From contig NZ_JAQBOC010000070.1 of assembly GCF_028288225.1 (NCBI RefSeq), positions 1-53,249 of the forward strand: a DNA stretch of 53,249 nt, written 5' to 3'. Position numbers and translations under genes: made by a program. Source of the stretch: Mucilaginibacter sp. (GTDB lineage: Bacteria > Bacteroidota > Bacteroidia > Sphingobacteriales > Sphingobacteriaceae). The number at the start of each line of letters is the position of its first letter. Positions within the stretch are counted from its first letter, which is position 1. Shown piece by piece: positions 8,265-16,874 of this stretch. Below the pieces are notes generated by a model, which ran no database searches, was not told the DNA's origin, and saw only the letters and a list, made by a program, of their open reading frames with translations.

Positions 8265-8750
8265 ATGAAAACCCTTACCGATCTTCTTTTATTAGGCGAT
8301 CAGCGCCTTTATGAAACCTGTCAGCCTGTTTTAAAAGCAGAACTGCCGCTTGTTAAAAACTGGGTTGCCGATATGGATAATGTAATGAATGAAATACGGC
8401 AGAAATATAATTTTGGCCGGGCCATTGCCGCACCGCAGCTGGGTATTATGAAAAGGCTGATCTACATGAATATTGATAAGCCCGTAGTATTCATAAACCC
8501 GGAGCTAAATGATGTGAGCGCCGATCTGTTTGAGCTTTGGGACGATTGCATGAGTTTTCCTAACTTATTGGTGAAAGTGAAAAGGCACCGGTCGTTAACC
8601 ATTAATTATTTGGATGAAAACTGGGAGCCGCATGAATGGAAAATGGAAGGAGCGCTGTCTGAACTTTTACAGCATGAGTATGACCATTTAAACGGCATAC
8701 TTTGTACCATGCGTGCAATTGATGAAAAATCTTTTAAGTGGAGACCCTGA
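8265..8750 (+). CDS. Divergent peptide-deformylase-like protein
   Basis: 161 residues of the Def family. All three motifs are visible but two are altered: motif 1 is GRAIAAPQ (residues 51-58; canonical GxGLAAxQ), motif 2 is DDCMS (93-97; canonical EGCLS) and motif 3 is the normal HEYDH (137-141). The metal ligands Cys95, His137, His141 and the catalytic Glu138 remain, so it could still bind Fe/Zn and have activity. A canonical deformylase is encoded at 30170-30742, so this copy is a paralogue with perhaps another substrate. It appears to be a single-gene unit. Confidence 0.82.
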   Translation: MKTLTDLLLLGDQRLYETCQPVLKAELPLVKNWVADMDNVMNEIRQKYNFGRAIAAPQLGIMKRLIYMNIDKPVVFINPELNDVSADLFELWDDCMSFPNLLVKVKRHRSLTINYLDENWEPHEWKMEGALSELLQHEYDHLNGILCTMRAIDEKSFKWRP

Positions 8751-9055
8751 TTGTTTTCGTGTAATCCACAAACATATATCATTTAAAAACTTTGCCATTG
8801 TTATCCCATCTCAACGAAACTACGCGGGTACTTTTCTACACAGAAGTTTATATAATTCAACAATGACCCGGAGGGTTTACCGGGTCATGGCACCTGGTGG
8901 AAATTAAGACCTGACTGATAAAACAGGGACACAATAGCCCAACGGGGCGGGCTGACAAGCGTTCTTTATTAACATTCAACCAGTAAGTATTATATGCTTC
9001 AATTTATTTTAACTTTAACCCACATTTATACCGGGCAGCATCCTTATAACCAATT
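8751..9055. other. Intergenic region with one hairpin
   Basis: No gene. The hairpin ATGACCCG..CGGGTCAT at 8863-8888 resembles the ATGACCC../..GGGTCAT ends of the element at 32269-32435 and, with the nearby TTTTCTACA, may be a degenerate relative. The pullulanase promoter must lie in the AT-rich last 120 bases, but no exact -7 box is present. Confidence 0.4.
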
Positions 9056-11047
9056 ATGAAACGCTATTTATTAATTCTCCTATCCATTGCCATGCTTACA
9101 GCTTTTAAATCCGTTCAACAAACAGGCTCATTTGATAATTTCCCGGCATACGCCGGGAACGATCTCGGAGTTAGCTATTCTCCTGAAAAAACTACTTTTA
9201 AAGTGTGGGCGCCAATGGCATCTGAAGTAAAACTGAGGTTATATGATGCCGGCAATGGCGGACAAGCCATCAGCACCGTCAGCATGGTTAAAAGCATCAG
9301 CGGCACCTGGCAGAACATCATCAATAAAGACCTTAAAAACAAATACTACACCTTCCAGGTTATGCAGGATGGGAAGTGGCTGATGGAATGCCCCGATATT
9401 TATGCAAAGGCTGTTGGTGTTAATGGCGCACGCGGAATGGTGGCTGATATGGCGCTAACCAACCCAACCGGCTGGCAAAACGATAAAAAACCCGCGCTTA
9501 AAAGCTTTACAGATATTGTACTTTATGAACTGCACATCCGCGATATTTCTATCAGCCCAAACTCAGGCATAAAAAACAAAGGTAAATTTTTAGGCCTTGC
9601 TGAAACCGGCACCAAAAGCCCGGATGGAGAACCCACCGGGCTTGATCACATCAAACAGCTTGGCGTAACGCATGTGCACCTGCTGCCCGCATTTGATTTT
9701 AATTCGATAGATGAAACAAAGCCCGAAGCCAATAAATATAACTGGGGATATGATCCGTTAAATTACAACGTGCCCGAGGGTAGCTATTCAACAAACCCTT
9801 ACGATGGCAATGCGCGGATAAAGGAATTTAAAACAATGGTGCAGGCCCTGCATAAAAATGGATTAAGGGTAATATTGGATGTGGTTTATAACCATACCAG
9901 CGATACCAAAAACTCAAACTTTAACCAGTTTGCGCCGAATTATTTCTATCGCCAAAATGCAGATGGCTCCTACTCCAATGCTACGGGCTGCGGCAACGAG
10001 GTGGCATCTGAAAGGGCTATGGTGCGTAAGTTTATAATAGAATCTATAGTGTATTGGGCAAAGGAATACCACCTTGATGGTTTCCGGTTTGATTTGATGG
10101 GAGTGCATGATATAGAAACAATGAACCAGGTCAGCGCTGCGCTTCATAAAATTGACCCCACCATTTTTATTTATGGCGAAGGCTGGACGGCAGGAGACAG
10201 TCCGCTGCCCGAAGATCAGCGTGCCATAAAAAAGAATGCGGCCAAACTGAATGAGATAGCAGCATTCAGCGATGACATCCGCGATGGCCTGAAGGGCGGC
10301 TGGAGCGATCTGAAGGAAAAGGGTTTTGTAAGCGGCGCGGCAGGCAAAGCCGAAAGTGTAAAATTCGGAATTGTTGCATCAACGCCAAACCCACAGGTTG
10401 ACTATACCAAAGTGAACTATTCAAAAGCGCCCTGGGCAGCGGAGCCTTTTCAAACTATAACCTATGCATCCTGCCATGATGATAACACGTTATTCGACAG
10501 GCTGAAAATTTCAAATCCGGGAGCATCAGAAGCCGATCTTATAAAAATGGATAAGCTGGCTAATGCGATAGTGTTAACTTCACAGGGAGTTTCCTTTTTG
10601 CACGCAGGGGCTGAAATGCTGCGGACCAAACAAGGTGTAGCTAATTCATATAACCAACCCGATTCTATCAACCAGATTGACTGGAGCCGCAAAACAAAAT
10701 ATAAGGCGGTTTTTAATTATTATAAAGGGCTTATTGCCTTGCGGAAAGATCATCCGGCATTCAGGATGGCGTCAACCAAAATGATCCAAACTAATTTAAA
10801 GTTTATAGATACCAGTGATCCCGGAATAATAGCCTATCAACTCAGCAATAATGCTAACGGCGATAGCTGGAAAAATATTCTGGTTGTGCTGAATGGCAAT
10901 CCATCTGATAAAACAATAAAAATACCCGCCGGTAAATGGACATTGGTTGCAGATGAAAATACTATTAATGAGAAAGGGATAAAAGAGGTTTCTTCGGGCG
11001 ATATAACCGTAACAGGTACTGCAGCTTATGTTTTATATGGTAATTAA
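9056..11047 (+). CDS. pulA: Type I pullulanase (GH13)
   Basis: 663 residues with a signal peptide (about residues 1-20, no lipobox). A CBM48-like N-terminal domain (SPEKTTFKVWAPMASEVKLRLYD) precedes a GH13 barrel. The type I pullulanase signature YNWGYDP lies near residue 228. Catalytic regions are DVVYNH (near 275), GFRFDLMG with the nucleophile Asp (near 345), YGEGW with the acid/base Glu (near 375) and a histidine/aspartate motif CHDDNT (near 472). A small beta-sandwich C-domain ends it. It debranches alpha-1,6 links in pullulan or glycogen, probably in the periplasm. It is not next to SusC/SusD genes, so it is not in a classic polysaccharide utilisation locus. Confidence 0.9.
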   Translation: MKRYLLILLSIAMLTAFKSVQQTGSFDNFPAYAGNDLGVSYSPEKTTFKVWAPMASEVKLRLYDAGNGGQAISTVSMVKSISGTWQNIINKDLKNKYYTFQVMQDGKWLMECPDIYAKAVGVNGARGMVADMALTNPTGWQNDKKPALKSFTDIVLYELHIRDISISPNSGIKNKGKFLGLAETGTKSPDGEPTGLDHIKQLGVTHVHLLPAFDFNSIDETKPEANKYNWGYDPLNYNVPEGSYSTNPYDGNARIKEFKTMVQALHKNGLRVILDVVYNHTSDTKNSNFNQFAPNYFYRQNADGSYSNATGCGNEVASERAMVRKFIIESIVYWAKEYHLDGFRFDLMGVHDIETMNQVSAALHKIDPTIFIYGEGWTAGDSPLPEDQRAIKKNAAKLNEIAAFSDDIRDGLKGGWSDLKEKGFVSGAAGKAESVKFGIVASTPNPQVDYTKVNYSKAPWAAEPFQTITYASCHDDNTLFDRLKISNPGASEADLIKMDKLANAIVLTSQGVSFLHAGAEMLRTKQGVANSYNQPDSINQIDWSRKTKYKAVFNYYKGLIALRKDHPAFRMASTKMIQTNLKFIDTSDPGIIAYQLSNNANGDSWKNILVVLNGNPSDKTIKIPAGKWTLVADENTINEKGIKEVSSGDITVTGTAAYVLYGN

Positions 11048-11186
11048 GACAGGCATATAACAATAGGGCTTTTACAATAACTACCTGAAACCCATGTATT
11101 AATTGATGCATAGAAAATAGCACAAACTTTGCTTTTAGATTTTTTGTTATATTTGTATTGAACTTTTTTTTAATAATTAATCACGC

Positions 11187-11375
11187 ATGACTACATTAAC
11201 AGTTAAGATACCAGATGGTAAAGCTACTGATGTATCTCAATATATCCAGAATATTGGGGGAGAGGTGGTTAAGTCTAAAAAAGCCGCCGCTGAAATTGAT
11301 GAAGATGATGAAGTGACACACGAACAATATTTTGGTGAAAACATTAAAAGGCTGATCAAAGCATTTAGTAAATAA
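11187..11375 (+). CDS. Small acidic antitoxin-like protein
   Basis: 62 residues: a short beta-strand start (MTTLTVKIPDGKATDVSQYIQNIGGEVV), then a highly charged middle (KSKKAAAEIDEDDEV) and an amphipathic end. The start is reminiscent of small Bacteroidota antitoxin-like proteins (TLTVKI../..YIxxxGG), but no toxin family follows. Its stop codon directly abuts the ATG of a 53-residue membrane protein, so the two are almost certainly co-translated. The function is unknown. Confidence 0.55.
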   Translation: MTTLTVKIPDGKATDVSQYIQNIGGEVVKSKKAAAEIDEDDEVTHEQYFGENIKRLIKAFSK

Positions 11376-11537
11376 ATGACACCTGCATCAAAAGCCAAAA
11401 TTCGTGTTCAAACAGGTGTTACTATTGTGTTAGGCTTTTTTGCCATTTATTTGATAGCTACCGAACCAAATAGTAGTGACAAAATAAAATGGGCTTATGG
11501 GATAATTGGGATAATTATAGGTTATTGGCTTAAGTAA
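11376..11537 (+). CDS. Tiny two-helix membrane protein
   Basis: 53 residues, start ATG directly after the stop of the previous gene. Two hydrophobic segments (TIVLGFFAIYLIA near residues 15-28 and YGIIGIIIGYWL near 41-53) are separated by a polar loop (TEPNSSDKIKWA), giving a hairpin membrane topology. No family is recognised. The zero-base junction with its neighbour suggests a two-protein unit; a membrane toxin with its regulator and an unrelated pair are both possible. Confidence 0.5.
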   Translation: MTPASKAKIRVQTGVTIVLGFFAIYLIATEPNSSDKIKWAYGIIGIIIGYWLK

Positions 11538-11592
11538 GGTGTTTATAACTTAATCAGCCTGCGGGAACGTCCTATTGGACTTATCAATCAAC

Positions 11593-11958
11593 TCATGCAA
11601 CCAACTGGTAATTAACCTTCTTTATCAGGCTATTAATATCAAAGGGCTTGTGCAATACATCATCGGGCGCGCCTTTTTCATTTAATGATTCATCAATTGA
11701 TTCGTCGCCCGAGCACATAATGACCGGCAAGTTTTGTGTGGATTTATTTAGCTTTATCAGCTGACAAATCTCTTTTCCGTTTATGCCGGGTAACACAGCA
11801 TCTAAAATTATAAGGTCGGGGTGTTCTTTTTTAATAAGCTCAAATATTTTGCTGCCGCTTGATATGGCAAATACTTCATAGCCGTTGTTAATTAATATGT
11901 AGGTCATAACCTCAATCATTAACGTGTTATTATCCACTATTAATATTTTTTTTGCCAC
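11593..11958 (-). CDS. Single-domain response regulator
   Basis: 121 residues that are only a CheY-like receiver. Key residues: Asp9 of the acidic pocket (VDNN rather than DD), the phospho-acceptor Asp53 (ILDAVLPG), Ser83 and Lys104 (HKPFD). There is no output domain, so it works as a phosphorelay shuttle or by binding a partner. The start is GTG (MAKKILIVD). No histidine kinase is adjacent, so the partner is encoded elsewhere. It is divergent from the LacI-type regulator. Confidence 0.85.
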   Translation of the reverse strand: MAKKILIVDNNTLMIEVMTYILINNGYEVFAISSGSKIFELIKKEHPDLIILDAVLPGINGKEICQLIKLNKSTQNLPVIMCSGDESIDESLNEKGAPDDVLHKPFDINSLIKKVNYQLVA

Positions 11959-12068
11959 TAGCTTTCTTCTTTAATATTGCAGTTATTATTTACCTTGCAA
12001 AGGGCGTGCCATATCTAAATAATAAGCAATATAACTACTTAGTTATGAGGTTTTAACAATGCTGTGAC

Positions 12069-12076
12069 TATATTTG
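12069..12076 (+). promoter_or_regulatory. Candidate -7 box (upstream) for LacI-family gene
   Basis: TATATTTG is an exact TAnnTTTG match in the divergent region, about 78 bases before the LacI-family start. It is followed by an A/T-rich leader. Confidence 0.4.
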
Positions 12077-12117
12077 CACAATAATAAGATTGATTAAGGG
12101 CTATAAATCACTTTTAT

Positions 12118-12125
12118 TAAATTTG
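12118..12125 (+). promoter_or_regulatory. Candidate -7 box (proximal) for LacI-family gene
   Basis: TAAATTTG is an exact TAnnTTTG match 28 bases before the ATG, with a TTG at 12090-12092 as a possible -33 element (25-base spacing). This is the better placed of the two candidate promoters for the regulator. Confidence 0.5.
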
Positions 12126-12153
12126 GTGGCTATAACAAACTACTTACGCTAAA

Positions 12154-13164
12154 ATGGATAATATTAATATCAAAATACTTGCTAAAGAATTAAATATCTC
12201 AACGTCCACCATTTCAAGGGCATTTAATGGCAATTCTGATATTAATAAGGACACTAAAGAAAAAATTTTAGCGTATGCCCGTGAACATAATTTTTTGCCA
12301 AACCACTATGCGAGCAACCTGCGCGATAAAAAGAGCCGTACCCTTGCCGTAATTATACCCGAAATAACCAATGATTTCTTTTCACAGGCCATAAACGGCA
12401 TTGAAGAGATTGCGCGCAAAAAAGGTTTTTACATTTTGCTTTATCGTACCGATGATGTTTTTGAAAAGGAAGTTTCATTTGTAAACTACCTTAACAACGG
12501 AAAGGTTGATGGCATTATCATGTCGGTATCCGGCGAGGCTAACGATCATAATTATTTGCGCAAACTTGAACAAAAAAATATTCCGGTAGTATTTTTTGAC
12601 CGTGTTTATGAAGATATCGAAGCGGCCAAGGTTACTACTAATGACTATGACAGCAGCTTTGACGCTACTGAGCATTTGATTAAAGGCGGGTGCAAAAAAA
12701 TAGCCTACCTGGTTGTAAACAAAAGCATCTCCATAGGTAAGGTGCGGATGCAGGGCTATATTGATGCGCTGCAAAAACACAACATTCCGTTTAATGATGA
12801 GCTGGTAATTGATTGCAGTAATGATGAAAAGATAAACTATGTAATACTAAAAAAGGTATTGGAAGAGATTAAACCCGACGGGATCTTCAGCTCGGTTGAG
12901 CGTTTGGCATTTGCCACCTATTATGTGTGTAACGATATGAATATCAATATCCCCCGCGATCTGAAGGTCATTAGCTTCTCCAGCCTGGGTATTGCGCCCT
13001 TATTATGCCCCCCGCTATCAACCATCACCCAGCCTGCCTATGAAATGGGCATTAAAGCCGCTAACCTGTTGTTTGATGAGCTGGAAAGTAAAGGACAGCC
13101 CGTCAGCAAAAAAGAGCATGTGCTGAAATCGAAGTTGTTTATCAGGAAGTCATCTGGTGGTTGA
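12154..13164 (+). CDS. LacI-family transcriptional regulator
   Basis: 336 residues. The N-terminal LacI helix-turn-helix (NIKILAKELNISTSTISRAFNGNSDINKDTKEKILAYAREHNFLPNHYASNL as a whole, residues 4-57) with a hinge helix is followed by a periplasmic-binding-protein-like sensor (RTLAVIIPEITNDFFSQAINGIEE onward). This family senses sugars. No sugar operon is adjacent; the pullulanase (1.1 kb upstream) and GH92 mannosidase (3.7 kb downstream) are the nearest candidate targets, which is only positional inference. It is convergent with the transglycosylase gene across a tandem repeat. Confidence 0.88.
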   Translation: MDNINIKILAKELNISTSTISRAFNGNSDINKDTKEKILAYAREHNFLPNHYASNLRDKKSRTLAVIIPEITNDFFSQAINGIEEIARKKGFYILLYRTDDVFEKEVSFVNYLNNGKVDGIIMSVSGEANDHNYLRKLEQKNIPVVFFDRVYEDIEAAKVTTNDYDSSFDATEHLIKGGCKKIAYLVVNKSISIGKVRMQGYIDALQKHNIPFNDELVIDCSNDEKINYVILKKVLEEIKPDGIFSSVERLAFATYYVCNDMNINIPRDLKVISFSSLGIAPLLCPPLSTITQPAYEMGIKAANLLFDELESKGQPVSKKEHVLKSKLFIRKSSGG

Positions 13165-13193
13165 TACTGAAGAAGTTTGCGGTTGCCGGTTTT

Positions 13194-13391
13194 CAGTTTG
13201 CAGTAAAGAAAAGGCAAACGAATCCGATAGACTAACTGCCACCTGCCCAATTGAAAAAGTTTGCAGTTTGCAGTAAAGAAAAGGCGAAATCCTAATAGAC
13301 TAACTGCCAACTGCCCAATTGAAAAAGTTTGCAGTTTGCGGTAAGGAAAAGGCAGACGAATCCCGATAGACAAACTGCCAACTGCCCACTG
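13194..13391. repeat. Tandem repeat of hairpin units at a convergent junction
   Basis: Three tandem units of about 68-70 bp (starts near 13194, 13264 and 13332). Each holds GCAGTTTGCAGT near one end and the nearly complementary ACTGCCAACTGC near the other, so each can fold into a hairpin. The array fills the gap between two convergent genes and may stop transcription from both sides. The unit is non-coding despite an open frame crossing it on the minus strand. Confidence 0.75.
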
Positions 13392-13409
13392 TAAACTGCC
13401 AACTGCCAA

Positions 13410-15668
13410 CTACTCCTTAACCGCTTCCTTCAAGGCTTTTTCCGCATCTTTTTCTTCGCTTCGCAGCCGTTTCTTTTCCTGGCGAATCTCCTTTTTGGTT
13501 TTTCCGGCGGTATCAATTAAAAGCTCTTTGCGCTTTTCTTCGTCTTTCAATTTCTGTATATCGGCCTTTAGTTTTGCTTTTACATCAACCTGTTTTACCT
13601 CTTCCTTTTTGGCTGTAGTATCCTTTTTGCCAAACAAACGCTGAAAAAACGAGGGCTTCTTTACTTCCGGCTCTAGAATAACTACCGGTGTTGCCTCGTC
13701 ATCATCATTTTGGTTCATCAGGCTATCTGCTATGATGGTACTAACCGGGGCGATCTCACGCCGCATGCTTTCTTTTAAGCGCACGTCATAAAAGCCGTAA
13801 TTGCTGCTATCGCGCTGGGCCTTGCCGTGCCCGGCCATCAAGTTACCTATCAGGTTAAAATAGCCGGAGAGCCCCGGCCTTAATGAGCCATCGGGCATAA
13901 ATGAGTACAGGCCGGTTTTTGGGTGCGGAACAATGCTTGCCAGGTAAATACTTTCGCCAATGGTAAGTTCTGAGGGTGCTTTCCCGAAATAATACCTTGA
14001 AGCCTCACCAATGCCATACACATTATGCCCCCATTCAATAACATTAAAATAAACCTCCAGCATCCGGTTTTTACTCATAATGCGGTTATTCTCTATCAAC
14101 CACACTATCAGGATCTCTTCGATTTTACGGGCCAGTGTTTTTTCGCGACTTAAAAAGGTGTTTTTAACCAGCTGCATGGAGATGGTGCTGCCACCGCGCT
14201 TAAATTTTTTGTCCTTAAAATCGGTAGCCAGTGATTTACGGATAGACTCCTCAACAAAACCATGATTGGTATAAAAAGAAGGGTCCTCGGCAGTCATTAC
14301 AGCATTGCGCAGGTTTGGCGAAATGTCCTGTAATGGCGTATAGTACGAGTTTTCGGGCCCGATAATGTGCGGCCCCATTGGTTTTCCCTTTTCGTAGGGT
14401 GTATAAACAAAAGGCTTGTTCAGCCTGGTCAAATCGGTTCTGCCATATTTAACAATGTTAAAGCCCTGCTTATCCAGCCGCGAATCAAACTGAACGTCAT
14501 CGGGCTTTTTGCTATTTAAAAATATATTGAGGTTATAATTTAATTTGCCCGCAACCTGCATCCCCTCCAATGATTCAAACATGCCTGATGGGAACGAATC
14601 GAAAACATCCTGGGCATTTTGCCAGCCGGTATTAAGCTTCAGCTCGTAAATTTTAACCGGGTTAAGCGTGTATTTTATATAAGGGTGGGCTGTTAATTTT
14701 TTTAGGTAGATGGTTGATGAGCTATCTAGCGATAAATAATTTTGCCCCACAAACATATTGGCATCAATACCCGCACTTGGCACAACAATATCATTGCTCG
14801 ACAGGCCCGGCTGGTTAATAAGCAGATTTTTTACGCCCCAATAGCCGTAGATCCGGGTCTCGCCTTCACTATGCTCAACCTTGCTTAAACGGGTGCTCAC
14901 GGTATCAAAAGTCACTTTTAAATGAAAGCGTTTTTCAATAAAGGGAATCTCCACTTTTTTTCCATCGGCATAAAGCTTAACATCAATGTCCTTGTCTGAA
15001 GGGTGCATACGGCCATCAAAATGCCATAGCGCCAGGCCATTATCTATGTTGATGATTGAGGTTAGGTGCCCGTCTTTTATTATTGCCGATTGTGCCAGTG
15101 CTGTAAAGCTGCCGCTATCGTTTTTAAAGGACACCAAAAAATTGTTCAGCTTAAGGTTATCCGGAATTTTATAAAGCAGCTGATTGATGAGGTTGCTGGA
15201 TAGTTGTGAAAGATCAACTTTTGTTTTTACAGTAGTATCCCGCTTCTTTTTAAAAAGGAAGTCGAAATTTTTTACGTGCTTTATATCTGTCAGGTTTAAA
15301 TGCCCTTTTTCCAGCTCAACATCAGCCAGTTTAACATCGCCAAATATCAGCGGGAACAGCTTAACGCTCACCTGGAACTGTTTGATGCTTAATAAGCTGT
15401 CGCGATGATCGGGCACTACCGTAATATCTGTAAACGCAACGGTGCTAAGTCCTGTAAAATGGGCTGATCCTATCTGGAGGTCTAAATTATAGGCGCTGCG
15501 GGCTTTTGCCTTTGCTTTAGCTATTGCGCTTTGAAGCAGGGTTTCGCGTTTGGAATAGGCAATATAACCGCCTATCAAAAACAGAACAAACAGGGAAGCG
15601 AATATAATTGCCGCAATCCGGATATATTTAGGATTAATGTGTATGTTTTTAAAATTGGGGCCCGGCAT
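13410..15668 (-). CDS. AsmA-like / GT51 transglycosylase fusion protein
   Basis: 752 residues: one N-terminal membrane anchor (about 17-38), a roughly 400-residue AsmA/DUF-like beta-rich region (LQIGSAHFTGLSTVAFTDITVVPDH.., VELEKGHLNLTD..), then a GT51 peptidoglycan glycosyltransferase domain (about 440-640), and a Lys/Glu-rich tail. Catalytic motifs are intact: AEDPSFYTNHG (Glu near 460), RGGSTISMQLVKN, ARKIEEILIVWLIE, YFNVIEWGHNVYGIGEASRYYFGKAPSEL in pieces, and IASIVPHPK-type end. There is no transpeptidase domain, so it is a monofunctional lipid II polymerase with an added periplasmic module. It is a single-gene unit on the minus strand. Confidence 0.85.
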   Translation of the reverse strand: MPGPNFKNIHINPKYIRIAAIIFASLFVLFLIGGYIAYSKRETLLQSAIAKAKAKARSAYNLDLQIGSAHFTGLSTVAFTDITVVPDHRDSLLSIKQFQVSVKLFPLIFGDVKLADVELEKGHLNLTDIKHVKNFDFLFKKKRDTTVKTKVDLSQLSSNLINQLLYKIPDNLKLNNFLVSFKNDSGSFTALAQSAIIKDGHLTSIINIDNGLALWHFDGRMHPSDKDIDVKLYADGKKVEIPFIEKRFHLKVTFDTVSTRLSKVEHSEGETRIYGYWGVKNLLINQPGLSSNDIVVPSAGIDANMFVGQNYLSLDSSSTIYLKKLTAHPYIKYTLNPVKIYELKLNTGWQNAQDVFDSFPSGMFESLEGMQVAGKLNYNLNIFLNSKKPDDVQFDSRLDKQGFNIVKYGRTDLTRLNKPFVYTPYEKGKPMGPHIIGPENSYYTPLQDISPNLRNAVMTAEDPSFYTNHGFVEESIRKSLATDFKDKKFKRGGSTISMQLVKNTFLSREKTLARKIEEILIVWLIENNRIMSKNRMLEVYFNVIEWGHNVYGIGEASRYYFGKAPSELTIGESIYLASIVPHPKTGLYSFMPDGSLRPGLSGYFNLIGNLMAGHGKAQRDSSNYGFYDVRLKESMRREIAPVSTIIADSLMNQNDDDEATPVVILEPEVKKPSFFQRLFGKKDTTAKKEEVKQVDVKAKLKADIQKLKDEEKRKELLIDTAGKTKKEIRQEKKRLRSEEKDAEKALKEAVKE

Positions 15669-15783
15669 CTAATAATATTTATCCAAAACTAAACTAATTA
15701 TCATCCGATACAAACGCGGGGAACAGTAAAATGTTTCTTTGGTTGGGGAAGTGATGATCAAATTTTTCCTGCACCACAGATAC

Positions 15784-16569
15784 TTACGCCATTACCCTGC
15801 TGCTCAAGACCTCTTCATAAACACCATCCCACAAGCCTATCCGCTTTTGCAGGGCGATGATTGATGCTTTGGTTATCTCTTCCCATTTCTGAGGATCGTT
15901 GCCGCATAGTTCGGCGGTCATTTCCAATGCCAGGTGGCTGTGGTGATCACCGTCTACTTCTATATGCCGGTCAAGGTAGTATTTAAATTGGGATACCTGC
16001 CCCGGAAATTTACTGTTCAAATCATTAACTATTGAAAGGAACATGTTAGGGATAAGGTCTTCCCTGCCAAATGTAAAAACCGCTGCCTGCAGATGAGGCT
16101 TGCCACTGTTTATTACTTCAAACGTATGCTCAACAAAGTCACGTACCGTTACCGGGACATCTAAAGCATTGAAAGCCGCGTTAACATCGCCGGAGTTTTT
16201 AAGCACAGCAATAAAATCAAGAAAAGCTACCGGCTCCGCACCGCATTGCTGCATGGCCTCCAAATACATTTCATAATGGCTTTTGCGATTGCCTTCGCTA
16301 TCCAGATCGGATTCTTCCCCGGTTACTATCTCGTTAATTAAATACCTGGTATTTGCTGAACCTACCGGGAACCACGGCACAGCGGTACAGGTTAAGTTTT
16401 GCTGCAAAGCTTTCAGCAGTGACATAAAATCCCAAACAGCATAAATATGATGGTTCATAAAAATACCGAGATCGTCAATATTGGTTATTAAGCCGTAAAC
16501 TTTATGGTTAATTATCTGCTGCCTTAAAGGCTCAATAGCCTGCTGTAGTTTCTTTATTTGCTCGTTCAT
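15784..16569 (-). CDS. DUF3050 (haem-oxygenase-like fold) protein
   Basis: 261 residues from the ATG at 16569; the frame extends 35 codons upstream but that part is not conserved-looking. The family has an all-helical haem-oxygenase-like fold with recurring acid/His residues: GIFMNHHIYAVWDFMSLLK, DRHIEVDGDHHSHLALEM. These His/Glu clusters suggest a di-iron site, although no activity is established. No operon partner is visible. The upstream gene is a divergent GH92 enzyme. Confidence 0.82.
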   Translation of the reverse strand: MNEQIKKLQQAIEPLRQQIINHKVYGLITNIDDLGIFMNHHIYAVWDFMSLLKALQQNLTCTAVPWFPVGSANTRYLINEIVTGEESDLDSEGNRKSHYEMYLEAMQQCGAEPVAFLDFIAVLKNSGDVNAAFNALDVPVTVRDFVEHTFEVINSGKPHLQAAVFTFGREDLIPNMFLSIVNDLNSKFPGQVSQFKYYLDRHIEVDGDHHSHLALEMTAELCGNDPQKWEEITKASIIALQKRIGLWDGVYEEVLSSRVMA

Positions 16570-16845
16570 CTGCTTTCCGGGTGCTTTAATGCCACAAAGG
16601 TAGCTATTTGAAGGGAATTGGTTTGACCCATTACGCGCTCTTGATTTAAGGATGACAATGATTAATTTCTGCAAGTTAAAGCATTCGGAAAATCCTTAAA
16701 TCTGGCGAACGGCGAAGCTCTCTTGAACACCTTTAAAACAATCCACTTGTGAAAAATCATGGAACAAAAACACCGCCATGCTACTAAAAACACGCTATTT
16801 CTGTCAAACCTGCGTTACAGCAATCCAACAATAAAACAATACAAC

Positions 16846-16853
16846 TATATTTG
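16846..16853 (+). promoter_or_regulatory. Candidate -7 box of the GH92 gene
   Basis: TATATTTG exactly matches TAnnTTTG and lies 21 bases before the ATG, giving a very short leader. No convincing TTTG -33 element is in the expected place. Confidence 0.45.
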
Positions 16854-16874
16854 AGGCTTTTACTGATCTCATAA

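Noticed and set aside
8713..8907. Plus-strand 64-codon frame after the deformylase-like gene
   Set aside because: It begins inside the deformylase-like gene in another frame and has no domain.
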